64,000 nt of DNA from Neoconidiobolus thromboides FSU 785 (GCA_025603075.1 MU626268.1:1-64000), one strand, 5' to 3'; shown: positions 12,179 through 22,591, numbered from the stretch's first letter. Notes: a model not told the origin generated them from the letters alone. Numbers and translations are program-made.

Positions 12179-12310
12179 TGGGGGGATATATTTTTGTGTT
12201 TAAGAATTTTATTAAAATTATAACATAAAGACGCTTTCTTTGCCTTGTTACTTTTGTTTTTTAAACACTACTTGAATAGAAAAATTCTTAAACATAAGAA
12301 TACATCTTTA
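12179..12310. mobile_element. Rearranged, palindrome-like MITE derivative
   Basis: The left half begins TGGGGGGATATATTTTTGTG and reads GTTTAAGAATTTTATTAA. The right half ends with the inverted copy of the same end (AAATTCTTAAACATAAGAAT, then ACATCTTTA). Both outer ends therefore come from the same MITE terminus, which makes this a fused or fold-back derivative of about 132 bases rather than a simple copy. Confidence 0.65.
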
Positions 12311-12600
12311 TGTTTTTATTAAATTTACTATGAAAATCTAAATTGACTGATTAAATAGCTAAAGTTATTTATTAGGCTTATAATTGTTAAAATTGAAATG
12401 AAAACTTAAAAAAGCTAGATTAATATTTATAAAAATTGATATTAAGTTTTATAAAATAAAATTATTTTTTAACTGTTTAATAAATTTAAATAATTGTTGA
12501 CAAAGCTAGATGTATTTTAAATTTATACATAATTAATCTAAAGCTTTTTATCTAAACTTATTGTAAAAAAAATACATACTTTAATATTTATATTTAACAG
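12311..12600. other. Spacer, no feature seen
   Basis: A+T-rich spacer between the rearranged MITE and the start of the first LTR. Nothing supportable. Confidence 0.6.
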
Positions 12601-12925
12601 TGTGAAACCTAGTAGTCAGTGATTGGAGTCAAAAACAGCTATTGCCTGGTTGACTACACTGTAAGTCGAAAGGTCTTAGCTTATGTGACTAAAATAGACC
12701 TGAATTATGAAGAATATCACGTAATAGGCTATGGACTACGTAAGACAAATAGAATAGACAGTAGTAATATAAAATCTACGTAAAATACTATCAAGGAAAT
12801 TTAATACCTTTATTAAAGGTATGAGATATCAGAGAATAATTCAGTTAAAAAGCTTCGAGTTAGCGTATTCTAGAATCTCTTTTACATTCCAACAAGTATA
12901 GATATCAAAACGAGAGAATAATATA
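12601..12925 (+). mobile_element. Truncated solo LTR (left arm of inverted pair)
   Basis: Starts TGTGAAACC and matches the first 320 bases of the LTR at 44023-44483. The match stops exactly at the MITE at 12926, and the LTR's other end is missing beyond it. No internal retrotransposon coding region follows. Bases 12701-12922 are identical by eye to the inverted arm at 13603-13824, whereas the outer 100 bases differ at many positions. Confidence 0.82.
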
Positions 12926-13022
12926 GTGATATTTTTTTACTTCATCACTTTTTCGATCTTTCAAGCACTATTTGAGTGGAAACATTGTCAATAAAATTCT
13001 TAAACACAAAAATACAACCCCA
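12926..13022 (-). mobile_element. MITE copy, reverse, inside the truncated LTR
   Basis: Left end GTGATATTTTTTTACTTC, core TCAAGCACTATTTGAGTGG, right end AATACAACCCCA. It sits at the same LTR position and in the same relative orientation as the copy at 13503-13598 in the opposite arm. Both lack the same first two bases of the terminal repeat, so this is one ancestral insertion duplicated with the LTR. Confidence 0.83.
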
Positions 13023-13084
13023 TTTAATTGTTAATAGTAAAAAAACAGATACACTTTTTAAAAATTATAAAAGAAACAATAATA

Positions 13085-13185
13085 TGGTGATGTATTTTTG
13101 TGTTCAAGAATTTTACCAACAAATTTTCCGCTTAAATGGTGCTTAGAAAATGGAAAAAATAATGAAGTCAAAAAAAACACTCTCA
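13085..13185 (+). mobile_element. MITE copy, forward, TA-flanked
   Basis: TGGTGATGTATTTTTGTG to AAAAACACTCTCA with TA at 13083-13084 and 13186-13187. It lies between the two LTR arms. Confidence 0.86.
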
Positions 13186-13372
13186 TATAAAAAAGGTAAA
13201 AAAGTATAAAACGTTAAAAGATATTTATATTTTATTAAATATAATAATAAATTAAGAAAAGTGATATGACCTTAATTAAAATGATGAAGTTCATAAAGAA
13301 TTAAAAAATCAACTCTACCCTATTTTATAAAAATAATAGAAATTTTAAAAGTTTCAATATTCATTAAGCAAG

Positions 13373-13924
13373 TGTGAAATATCACTTTGTCAGTTCCATA
13401 ATTGATTATAGCATAATAAACTTGTGCTCTCAAGTTCAGAGCCAACTAATCTCATACTCTTATTTTGATTTGCTATGAGAATTTCTAACTACATTCCAAA
13501 TATGGTGATGTATTTTTGTATTTGAATTTTACTACCAATTTTTCCGCTCAAATAATGCTTAAAAAATGGAAAAAGTGATGAAACCAAAAAAACATCACTA
13601 AATTATTCTCTCGTTTTGATATCTATACTTGTTGGAATGTAAAAGAGATTCTAGAATACGCTAACTCGAAGCTTTTTAACTGAATTATTCTCTGATATCT
13701 CATACCTTTAATAAAGGTATTAAATTTCCTTGATAGTATTTTACGTAGATTTTATATTACTACTGTCTATTCTATTTGTCTTACGTAGTCCATAGCCTAT
13801 TACGTGATATTCTTCATAATTCAAGCCTATCTTAATGACTTAAACTAAGACCTTTTGACTTATAGCTAGTCAACCAATCAAGAACTGCTTTTGACTTTAA
13901 TCACTGAGTACCACAGATTTCAGA
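13373..13924 (-). mobile_element. Solo LTR with perfect 5-bp target duplication, MITE inside
   Basis: Runs from TGTGAAATATCAC to ACAGATTTCAGA and is flanked on both sides by GCAAG (13368-13372 and 13925-13929), the signature of integrase-mediated insertion. Without the MITE at 13503-13598 it is about 456 bases, matching the copies at 44023 and 55800. No gag-pol sequence adjoins it. It faces the truncated LTR at 12601 as an inverted repeat. Confidence 0.85.
13503..13598 (+). mobile_element. MITE copy, forward, nested in LTR
   Basis: TGGTGATGTATTTTTG to AAAACATCAC, flanked by TA at 13501-13502 and 13599-13600. It interrupts the LTR, so it is younger than that LTR insertion. Confidence 0.88.
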
Positions 13925-13929
13925 GCAAG

Positions 13930-14260
13930 TAAGCAGTTTATTAAATAACAAGAATGTAAATAATTATAACAATAAATAAAAACTATTATCATATTGCTTA
14001 TACTGTATAAAAATAGTTAATTATAGTTTCGAGGCTAACCACTCCTTTTTGTGCAGCTATTTATTAATTTAGTAATAATATATTAACATAATTATAACAT
14101 TAAAATAGTTTATTCATTCAATAGCAAACCTGTAATATCGATTACAGAGCAGCTGGTGGTAAATATTTTTCAATAAATTAACTTAAAGTTGTGTCAAGTA
14201 CTTTTGTTTTTTAATAAGAAAAAAAGTATAATTATATTTGATAGTACTTTACTTTGTAAG
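13930..14260. repeat. Older dispersed repeat, uninterrupted copy
   Basis: From about TAAGCAGTTTATTAAATAAC to the TTTTGTTTTTTAATAAG region near 14218. It aligns with 55655-56620, where the same sequence is split by an LTR. Shared words include CTAACCACTC, CAGCTATTTATTAA and TCAATAGCAA. This copy supplies the empty site for that LTR. No coding potential. Confidence 0.65.
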
Positions 14261-14413
14261 TCAATCAGATAGATAAATATCAGCTATAGTTTGGTTTAAA
14301 TACAAGCTTTATAAGAAATATTTTTACATATTTTGTGAAAATGATAAATACCTTTGTTTATACTATATTAAGGGTGATGCTTTTATAAATCCTACTAATG
14401 ATAAAATGATATA

Positions 14414-14511
14414 TAAGGATGTTTTTTGGCTTCATTACTTTTCCCATCTTTTAAGCGCTATTTGAGTGGAAAGATTGTTATCAAAGCTCTTAAATACAAA
14501 AATACCCCCCA
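14414..14511 (-). mobile_element. MITE copy, reverse, TA-flanked
   Basis: TAAGGATGTTTTTTGGCTTC to AAATACCCCCCA, core TTAAGCGCTATTTGAGTGGA, TA at 14412-14413 and 14512-14513. Confidence 0.87.
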
Positions 14512-15806
14512 TATCATGACAAAAATAACGATTTCTCTATTATTGATGATGATGGTTATTCCTTAAGCTAGAGTGCCGATCAGCACAGTCTTTTGAAGAT
14601 GATTCTATAAAGATGATTATAGATTTTTTTAATGACAATCGTAAATTTACTTTAAGATATTATCATAGAGTATTAGTAGAGTTAACTATCAGTGTATAAT
14701 TTCCCTCTCAGTTCATCCGAAATTGATGAAATTTTCCCTTTTTTATTAAAGATAGTGGTTTTTATCCAACTATAAAAGAATATAATTGACACTATAAAAA
14801 ATAGAAATCTACATATTATCAATTACTTAATTTTTAATTTCTTTTTACATAATCATTGGAAATGTTATAACGTAAAAATACCTTGTTTTACATATACTCC
14901 CTTAAGATTTCTTATTTTAATGATAATGTTAAAGTTTTTTTTAGTTAGCATTTGATTGTTTTATAGTACTCAATACTAATTTTTAATGACCAATGTTTTA
15001 CTATTATTTAATAATTTTTGTTAGCTTCAATCCATAGAAACTAAAATAAATTTTCAGTAATGATAATAAAAAACAAGTTTTATTTGAAGTATTTTAAATA
15101 AAGGATTTCAGATTTTCAATAAAATTAAATTTTCTTAGTATTTTTTGGGATATCGAAAACGTGGGTATGGACTGATTTGTATTAAAAACCAAAATTTAAT
15201 TGCTTGAATATCAAGTTTAATTTGTGAAAAATTTTATTTTTATTCAGGGGGATGACAAAGCGGACTTTTTTAGAAGCGAAATTAAAGATAGAAAAAATCG
15301 ACTATAACTTTACTTTTCTTAGATGTTTTCTAAATATTAATTATGATATTATTATTTATTATATAGCATTATGTGATTATTCTATCTGCTTTAATTTTCC
15401 TCCTCCTTGACTTAATTCATTACTGATGATAAAATTGATCCAAGCTTAACTGTTTACTCCAGTTTTTCAAAAGTAACAAAACAAGAATAAGTCAATTTCT
15501 TAAATGTAAAAAAACAAGCATATAATTCATGCAATAAAAGACGGTATTTATTACCAATGAATAAAGTTGATTTTAATATCATGGGGGATACTATTGGTTT
15601 TTATTTCCCTCCTTTCAAGACACAAGTAATTAACCCCAGGTTCAAATGACACTTACCACCCCTTAAAAAATAGTTAAAGTAAAGACAAAGCTTAAAATAG
15701 TCAAATAAAATTGAAAAAAAAAAGATATAAAAACAATGATGAGAAACAATTTGTATATTATTAACCATTTTAAATTTTTCAAAGTTTTTTTACATACTCA
15801 TTTTAA
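14512..15806. other. Intergenic, possible decayed duplicate of the next ORF's start
   Basis: Mostly featureless. At about 14840-14890 a segment (ACATAATCATTGGAAATG, then AACGTAAAAATACCTTG) resembles the sequence around the start codon of the ORF at 15807 (ACATACTCATTTTAAATG, then AACGTAAGGGCACCTT). The rest of that ORF is not duplicated, so only a partial, decayed copy can be suggested. Confidence 0.4.
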
Positions 15807-16133
15807 ATGTTGGAACGTAAGGGCACCTTTAAACGTTTATTATCTAAATTTAAACGTAGTAAACAAAATGAATCAAAGGACAGCTTTGAATCTTTAGAAG
15901 AAAAAAGAGAATTTGAGATGAACAAAAGGATGTTAGGTCGTACTAGTATTGATGCTAGACAACTTCGATTTAGTTTTTCAAATAATAGTTTAACTTCAGA
16001 TAATGATAATAACAGTAACAATTGTGCTAAAAGGTATACCATTGCTTTTGATGAACTTATTGACTTTAATTCCTGTTTTAATAATACAACTATCAAATTA
16101 TCGATTACACCTGCTTTGTTAACAGAGTCTTAA
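15807..16133 (+). CDS. Small orphan protein, Lys/Ser/Asn-rich
   Basis: A 108-residue frame. The N-terminal third is basic (KGTFKRLLSKFKRSK), then Glu/Arg-rich (residues 25-45), then Ser/Asn-rich. There is no signal peptide, membrane helix or family motif. The minus strand has an overlapping 97-codon frame, which I treat as the shadow because the plus frame uses the A/T-ending codons typical of the neighbours and begins just after a T-rich stretch. It could be a regulator or a chance ORF. No function is assigned. Confidence 0.4.
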   Translation: MLERKGTFKRLLSKFKRSKQNESKDSFESLEEKREFEMNKRMLGRTSIDARQLRFSFSNNSLTSDNDNNSNNCAKRYTIAFDELIDFNSCFNNTTIKLSITPALLTES

Positions 16134-16436
16134 ATTGAAGATATTGTGATTGATAAGCTATTTTCTTATATTAATGGAGCTTTGGATGATTGATTATAAT
16201 CAATTTCTCCCTTATTTTTTTAAAAGACTGAGTCTTTTTTAATTTTGTTTATAATCTTTTTTTTACATATTTATAAATACGTCTTTTAATTTTTTTTAAA
16301 TTATAATAAAAATTACAATTTTTATTGATTATCTAATAAAATTTATTGATTTCTAATTTTGAAGAATAAATGGCAAAACTTAATAATCACCTGAATTTTA
16401 TTGGTTTGATTTATAACAAGTTTACTAAAAGAACAA

Positions 16437-16444
16437 TATATAAA
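16437..16444 (+). promoter_or_regulatory. TATA-like box of the quinone reductase gene
   Basis: TATATAAA lies 63 bases before the start codon of the downstream gene, a plausible TATA box for a fungal gene. Inferred from position and sequence only. Confidence 0.4.
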
Positions 16445-16506
16445 CTAACTAATTATTTTACAATTATAATTAAGCCTTTTTTTATTTTATAAAAGTATTA
16501 ATTATT

Positions 16507-17136
16507 ATGTCTCGTTTAACCAAAATTCATATTCCATATTATTCTTTCTATGGTCATATTCACAAGCTTGCGAAAGCACTTAAAACAGGTGCCGAAAAGG
16601 TACCAGGGGTACAAGCTACCTTATTTCAAATCCCAGAAACAGTACCAAAAGAGATCCTTGAACGTATTAAAGCACCAGCCAAACCAGCAGATGTATCTGT
16701 GATCACAGCTGAAAATTTAAAAGAAGCAGATGGGTTTTTATTTGGTATGCCTACCCGTTTTGGTACTTTACCAGCTCAACAAAAAAACTTTTGGGATCAA
16801 TTAGGTGGCTTATGGGCAAGTAATGCTCTCCATGGTAAATTTGCGGGTACTTTTGTAGCTTCAAATACTCAACACGGTGGTCAAGAATCTACTCATTTAA
16901 CTTTTATTCCTACTTTAGTTCATTTTGGTATGATCTATGTACCTTTAGGTTATGCTTCAAAACATCTTAATGAAGAATTGGAAGTGATTGGGGGTTCTCC
17001 TTATGGTGCATCTGCAGTAGTAGGTAACTCAGGTAAGGTTGAAGTACATCCTAAAGAATTAGAAATTGCTGAAATTCAAGGTGAAAATTTTGCTAAAGTT
17101 GTGTCACAATATGTTAATGGGGCTAAAAGTAATTAA
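16507..17136 (+). CDS. NAD(P)H:quinone oxidoreductase, WrbA/Pst2 family flavodoxin-like protein
   Basis: A 209-residue single-exon protein covering the whole family length. It has a flavodoxin-like fold: the FMN phosphate loop region PYYSFYGHIHKLA near residues 10-22, GFLFGMPTRFGTLPAQ at about 76-91, the loop ASNTQHGGQE at about 118-127 and GGSPYGAS at about 162-169. Such enzymes bind FMN as tetramers and perform two-electron reduction of quinones, protecting against redox cycling; fungal members associate with the plasma membrane (eisosomes) or cytosol. The start is supported by the family N-terminus (K-I-x-I-x-Y-Y-S) eight residues in. It lies alone between an orphan ORF and the kelch gene, whose 3' end faces it. 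Confidence 0.95.
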   Translation: MSRLTKIHIPYYSFYGHIHKLAKALKTGAEKVPGVQATLFQIPETVPKEILERIKAPAKPADVSVITAENLKEADGFLFGMPTRFGTLPAQQKNFWDQLGGLWASNALHGKFAGTFVASNTQHGGQESTHLTFIPTLVHFGMIYVPLGYASKHLNEELEVIGGSPYGASAVVGNSGKVEVHPKELEIAEIQGENFAKVVSQYVNGAKSN

Positions 17137-17306
17137 ATTGAATGTATGAAAATTAAATAAAATATTTAGAAAATTTATAATAATGATAACATAAAATTTA
17201 TTTTTAATTATAAAGGAGAAAGTAAATCAGAAGAAATAAGAAAGAAAAAAGTAAAGTAAAATAAGATAAATCAAAAGAAGTTTAAGATAAAATAAGAATA
17301 AGATTA

Positions 17307-18713
17307 TTAAGAAATAAAATGATTTGAAGTAACAGATAATATAGTATTATCTTTAGAATCCCGATCTATTTTTTTATATTGTAAATTAACTAATGTTTTA
17401 TCAAACATTAATGATTTTGTATTATCAATCCATATTGGTTTTAATTGATAACTTGGTTGTGGTTTATGATGACCGTAGTATTCTTGATTTTTGTTTTTAT
17501 TTTCATATTTAATATATATTAAACTGCCTAATAAAAATAAAAACATACTTAATGTTAATAATACTCCTATTAATACCCATGGAGATTTAGCATTCGAAGT
17601 TGTTATTGAATTATATAAATTAAGATCATTTAATGTACTATTACTTGATGTGTTATTATTGTTATTATTTTGAATTGGTATAAATACATTAGTACTATTC
17701 ATTGTTTGTAGATCTAATAAATAAGTTTCATCTGTAAATAATTGCATACCACCAAATGATTGTATTATATAATTTTGATAATTTAATAAACAAGAGTCTA
17801 AATTTAATTGAAATAAATAATTGTTTTTCAATAAAATTTTTTTCCATTTTAAATTATTTAAATTTAATTGATAAATAAATTGATTTTTTAATTCTAAAGC
17901 ATATAAATAATTATTATTATTAATAAATCGATAATTATTCATTGGTGGTATATCTCCTATTAATTTTTGAATTTGGAATTTATATGTATTTAAATTAAAT
18001 ATTGTTAATTTATCTAATGCTAATAATTGTGGTGAATAGCCATAAACGGATAATATTTGATTTTGATAATAAAAAGAATAATGGCCTAATATAGATTGAT
18101 ATTGAGTATTATTAATTAATTTCCATTGATCTGTTTTTATATTGTAAATATAAATATTACTAATAAATCTGTTCTCATTTTTTTCATTTGATATTAAACC
18201 ACCATATAATATAAATTCATTTTTATTATTATTATTTTGAGTAAATGTATGTCCAATCAATGAAATTGAATTTAAATATGCTTCTTTATTATTAAAATAT
18301 AGTTGAAATAAAGGATGAGATTGAATATTTAATGTTTTCATCTTATAATTTTTACTTAAATAAATTTTTTGAAATAAGTTTTGATTATTTCGATTAATAC
18401 CACCTAACATTAACAAATCATTATTATAATTGTTTAATGTCATATTACTTGGTAAGTTACTAATTGGGTCAACATTCTCTTGTTGCCAAGGTGCTACAGA
18501 TTGATTTAACTCTATAGTTTGATTTAAAGACAATGAAAATAAATACGAATTACTTATTTGTGTACGTGAATTGCTTAAAAAATAACCGCCAACATAATAT
18601 ATTTTATTTTGAACTATAGCACATTCCCCATAATTTAATCGAATACTTGTCACTAATACTTGTTTATGTTGGAATAAAAACAATATTGAAAACAACAAAA
18701 TAATAATATTCAT
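17307..18713 (-). CDS. Kelch-type beta-propeller membrane protein 2
   Basis: A 468-residue single-exon paralogue of the protein at 9119-10606. It has a signal peptide (residues 1-22), an Asn-rich kelch propeller (about 25-350) with glycine pairs in IYYVGG, LLMLGG and FILYGG, a transmembrane helix at about 377-399 and a 65-residue tail. APWQQ and SCLLNYQNYIIQSFGG match the first copy, but overall similarity is low, so the duplication is old. The tail sequences differ completely, which suggests different intracellular partners or little constraint. It converges with the quinone reductase gene (170 bases between stop codons). Confidence 0.85.
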   Translation of the reverse strand: MNIIILLFSILFLFQHKQVLVTSIRLNYGECAIVQNKIYYVGGYFLSNSRTQISNSYLFSLSLNQTIELNQSVAPWQQENVDPISNLPSNMTLNNYNNDLLMLGGINRNNQNLFQKIYLSKNYKMKTLNIQSHPLFQLYFNNKEAYLNSISLIGHTFTQNNNNKNEFILYGGLISNEKNENRFISNIYIYNIKTDQWKLINNTQYQSILGHYSFYYQNQILSVYGYSPQLLALDKLTIFNLNTYKFQIQKLIGDIPPMNNYRFINNNNYLYALELKNQFIYQLNLNNLKWKKILLKNNYLFQLNLDSCLLNYQNYIIQSFGGMQLFTDETYLLDLQTMNSTNVFIPIQNNNNNNTSSNSTLNDLNLYNSITTSNAKSPWVLIGVLLTLSMFLFLLGSLIYIKYENKNKNQEYYGHHKPQPSYQLKPIWIDNTKSLMFDKTLVNLQYKKIDRDSKDNTILSVTSNHFIS

Positions 18714-20576
18714 AGTTATATTGGAAAAATAATTGTAATAAAAAAAAGAAGAAAGAGACAGTTAATTTAAAATGAATACTTGATATTATCATTGGAATTA
18801 ATTGAAAGTTGGTATATTTCTTAATTTAGTAACTACACTAATTGATTTGAATTCTTATTTCTACAAATTATTTCATAGTTGAATGCTCCATGAGTCAATT
18901 ATAAATAATAAATTATGTTTTATTTGTTTTATTGAGTTATTTAATATCTTACTGATAATTGATAGAAGTAGAATTGCTTATATAAATTAGTAGACATAGT
19001 ATAAACACAATACATTCAACTTAATATATCTAAAAATCCATTTAACTACCTCACTAATTAAAATAAAATAAGAACCTATTATCTATTTCTATTATAAAAA
19101 GTACTTTAATAAAAATAGAAATCATCTGTTCAACTCGAAAAACAATTTGTATTTATACTAAAATCATACAGCACGTATCAACACTCTGAGTATCAAATAT
19201 TCTTTTTAAGCAACAGACCATGCAGTAGCCAAATATCGAAGCCTTTTATAAATTTCTAACAATAATTTATTTAGTTTTTACTACTATTTAATTTTAAATA
19301 TTAAATAAATTATACCAAATTAAAATTTCAAAAATAATCAAAAATTGACCTAAGAGATTTTTTTTGCTATTGCTTAAAACTAAAGCGAAATTTGTTGAAA
19401 TATTCAATGTCGTGATAAACCATCTTTCCTTTGCACTGGGAACTAGATCTAAAGTATTTAATTACTAACGGATCCGCATTGAATACTTTACTTGGATTTA
19501 CTTCGGGCTTTAGTAATTTTGCATACAATCATTTTTAATACCTATAAATTGAACGTAAATACTTGTTGTAAGTGATAACTTTATCACTATACTAATATTG
19601 TATATAGTAATTTAAAAAAAAAAACATAAACTTTATTTTTAATTCTTTGTTAAAAAATTGGGATATTAAATGCTGGGAGTAATTGAAGTAACGTTATAAA
19701 AGGATTAAGGCAAAAGATAAAGGTATCAGTTGTGTGAACGATGCTTACAATTATCTAAAACTGGATTAGGTTTGAGAAAAGGTTTTATATTGATTGATAT
19801 CAGTTTGAATTTTATATTAAAGGAGGTAGGTATAGTTGAGTTTTGTAAGAAATAAATATTCAAATTAACAATCAATCCTCTATAGTACTAAAACGCTATA
19901 AAGATAAGCTTGTGAGGATATATATAATGGATATACAATTAGTAATATAAAATGACCTAATAAGACGGTGTCTAGAAACAGTTGTAGATGTAAACGATGA
20001 TTGTTAAATAATGTTTCGTCTAAAACGGTCTTATAAAATGAACCCTGTTTTAATAAGAAGTATTAGAAAAACAGATATTAAAACTTAAAATAAGTTTTCC
20101 TTAAGCTAGAAAGTAACTATGATTTAATATACATTTAATAGGTCGATACAAAAATGAAAACAAGGCTAATAGTAAGCGTTTTAATATTGTATTTTAACTC
20201 CTTACAAAAAGGAAAGTGAACTTTATTATAATATACCTTGTTATCAAGGTTACATAACAAAAAGTCAATATTAATATTATAAATAAATTTCAACTTTTAA
20301 TAAATGTTATAGATTTACTTTGTTCCAACTGGCTTAATGTTAATCTTACTGTTTTATTATAAAAAGTCCGATTTACATCAAATATAATAAATATAATAAA
20401 TATAAACAATAAAAAAAGTAATAAAGATAAATATAATTGTATGTAACCTTATAAGTTAAACAGATTAATTTAGAATATTTGACCTTATTTGAAAACAAAA
20501 AAATATAGAAAAGTATAAAAGTAAAAATAATATCTTCAATGAAAATATAACAATATTTTCCGATTATGCCTATAAT
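18714..20576. other. Intergenic, no gene seen
   Basis: A+T-rich. A short imperfect inverted repeat (ATAAGACGGTGTCTAGAAAC against CGTCTAAAACGGTCTTAT) lies at about 19960-20032. Nothing else is supportable. Confidence 0.6.
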
Positions 20577-22272
20577 TTATCTCATTTTAGACTTTTTTAA
20601 AGCTCCCTTATAGTATGTGATTAAGAACACAAAAATATGATATAAACAATAAATCGGAATTACAATAGTTGATAATAGTAGTAAAATAACTGGATCATAA
20701 ATATCAGCATCCTTAACTGGAACAAAGAACATTTGATGCGATACTGAATAAGGTGTTTAGTTTTACATGGCGATAAATTAGAATTAGCATCATAAGGTTC
20801 GTGCTTTCCATATGATTCAGTAGTATATGTATACTACTCAAGCAAATCAGCTGTACAATCGAGTCTCTTAGCTATAATGAGAAATAATTTTTATTCTTAA
20901 TAGGTTTGATTGAAATTTATCATTCTTATCTTCAATAATTATCTTAATCTGACCACTCAAAAAATTCAGAGTAAATGTGAATTTGTTAACATAAAAGCCA
21001 GACCTTACCTTCTCTAATTTCCATTTTTTAATTTATCTTCAAATGATACTAAATATAACACAGATATATTTGAATAAGTAGATTTAGATATAGATTCTAA
21101 ACCACCATAGGATAGAATAATTTAATATTCATGACTCAAAACAGATACTTCTAATGCCTAGCGCAATAATCATATGTTTTTATTCCTTCTTTTGAATAAC
21201 CCCGTTACTTTTATTTTCCCACCCTTACCACGATTTATTTAGATTGGAAAATCATCTTGTTTAAGTTTATCTAATCACCACACTATGCTATCAATAATTC
21301 GTCCTTTAATTGCTAGTAAGAACCATTGTAATATCTTTTTGGTTATACTATCGTTTAATATGGAATGTAAGCTAAAAGTAATAAATAAGGCATTTTGATG
21401 TCTGTAAAAGAATTCCAATTCAGAGGTTAAGGTATCTTTATTTCTAGGCATAATTTAACTAATGTGAATTAAGTTTGGCATTAATATGATTGCTGGTTCA
21501 AATCCGATAAAACTATTAGCAACATTTAATCCATAGTTAAACCCAGGGTTCAAACCATTAACATAAGGAACTTGATGTATCTTTCTTAATTATTCGATTT
21601 AATAAGGCTAAAAAGATAGTATATTTTAATTACTAGTTTTATAATTTGATAATTGAAACGTTCAATAAAGAACATCTTTTTTATATAAATTAGATGATAT
21701 TTAAATTCTTGAGTAACAAATGGTTTATTGATTAATCCGATACCATCTGTTATTTGATAACTAACAACTAAAGGTATACTTAAACGTTTCACTAAATCAA
21801 TACGGGAATGAGCAAAAAAACTACAAATCAAAAGATCTGGCTTGGATTCAATAAAATACTCTTTAAGTGGTACAAAAGAAACTTGATAATATTTAATAAA
21901 AAGCATACTTGAAGATCTTGTCATAGATCTCGAACTTTTACTAGTCTCAGATTGAGGTATCATTTATTTTGATTTGTTACAAATCATGTTATATTTTTTA
22001 ATCTCTGTTTTTGCATCGTCTATAGTATAATTTTTTATATTATATTATTGAACAAATTGAGTGTTTTGTTGTAATGTTACATAAGTTACCTCAAGAACTC
22101 TCTTTACTAACTCAATGCCAACTTCTAAAAGTGATTTTATGTGGCTTCTATCACCAGATGAACAGTGCAATCTAATGCTCAATCTATTATTAGACAGGTA
22201 GCTTTTGCTTTTTAATAAAAGTGCTCCATAATTTGAATAAACAAAAGTTAAAATTAAAGTTAAAAAAATCAT
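20577..22272 (-). pseudogene. Decayed UDP-glycosyltransferase (GT1-type) gene
   Basis: Read on the minus strand, pieces in different frames follow the order of a membrane UDP-glycosyltransferase. A hydrophobic N-terminus is followed by SHIKSLLEVGIELVKR and EVTYVTLQQNTQFV (about 22050-22150). Next come KPDLLICSFFAHSRIDLVKR and IPLVVSYQITDGIGL (about 21730-21850), then PYVNGLNPGFNYGLNVANSF (about 21500-21560). The donor-site motif is SYGGLESISKSTYS (about 21080-21120), where His of the usual HGG is replaced by Tyr. A C-terminal membrane helix ends in YKGALKKSKMR and a stop. At least five stops or frameshifts interrupt it, so it is non-functional. A living copy would transfer sugar from a UDP-sugar to a lipid or small molecule. 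Confidence 0.85.
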
Positions 22273-22495
22273 TCTATTTGATTTTAGTTTGATAGATTTA
22301 TTATGTTTATATAGTCTAATTTTTATGTGTTTGATGATAGGATCCATAAATCATTATTGATTTTTAATGTTAACGATAAAAAGATGTCAAATTAAATGCA
22401 AAGTTAAATTAAACTTAAAATCAGACTTGTTTTCAAGTTTATCTCCAACAAGGTTTCTTTTAATTATTGACTAATGTCAGAGATATTTGAATATA

Positions 22496-22591
22496 TGGTG
22501 ATATATTTTTGTGTTTAAGATTTTACTAACAAATTTTCCGCTTAAATAATGCTTAAAAAATGGAAAAAATAATGAAGTCAAAAACACTCCC
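22496..22591 (+). mobile_element. MITE copy, forward, TA-flanked
   Basis: TGGTGATATATTTTTGTG to AAAACACTCCC with TA at 22494-22495 and 22592-22593. It lies upstream of the decayed glycosyltransferase. Confidence 0.85.

Noticed and set aside
15248-15530. GGGGGATGACAAAGCGG and a later AAGTAACAAAACAAG...TCTTAAATGTAAAAAAAC stretch as a MITE or LTR relic
   Set aside because: Only short words match, in the wrong order and spacing for either family.
15803-16096. 97-codon minus-strand ORF opposite the 108-codon orphan ORF
   Set aside because: Leu/Ser-rich composition typical of an antisense shadow; the plus frame has the more gene-like composition and context.
19958-20034. Short inverted repeat with AAGACGGT/ACGGTCTT arms
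   Set aside because: Stems are short and interrupted; it is within what A+T-rich DNA can show by chance.
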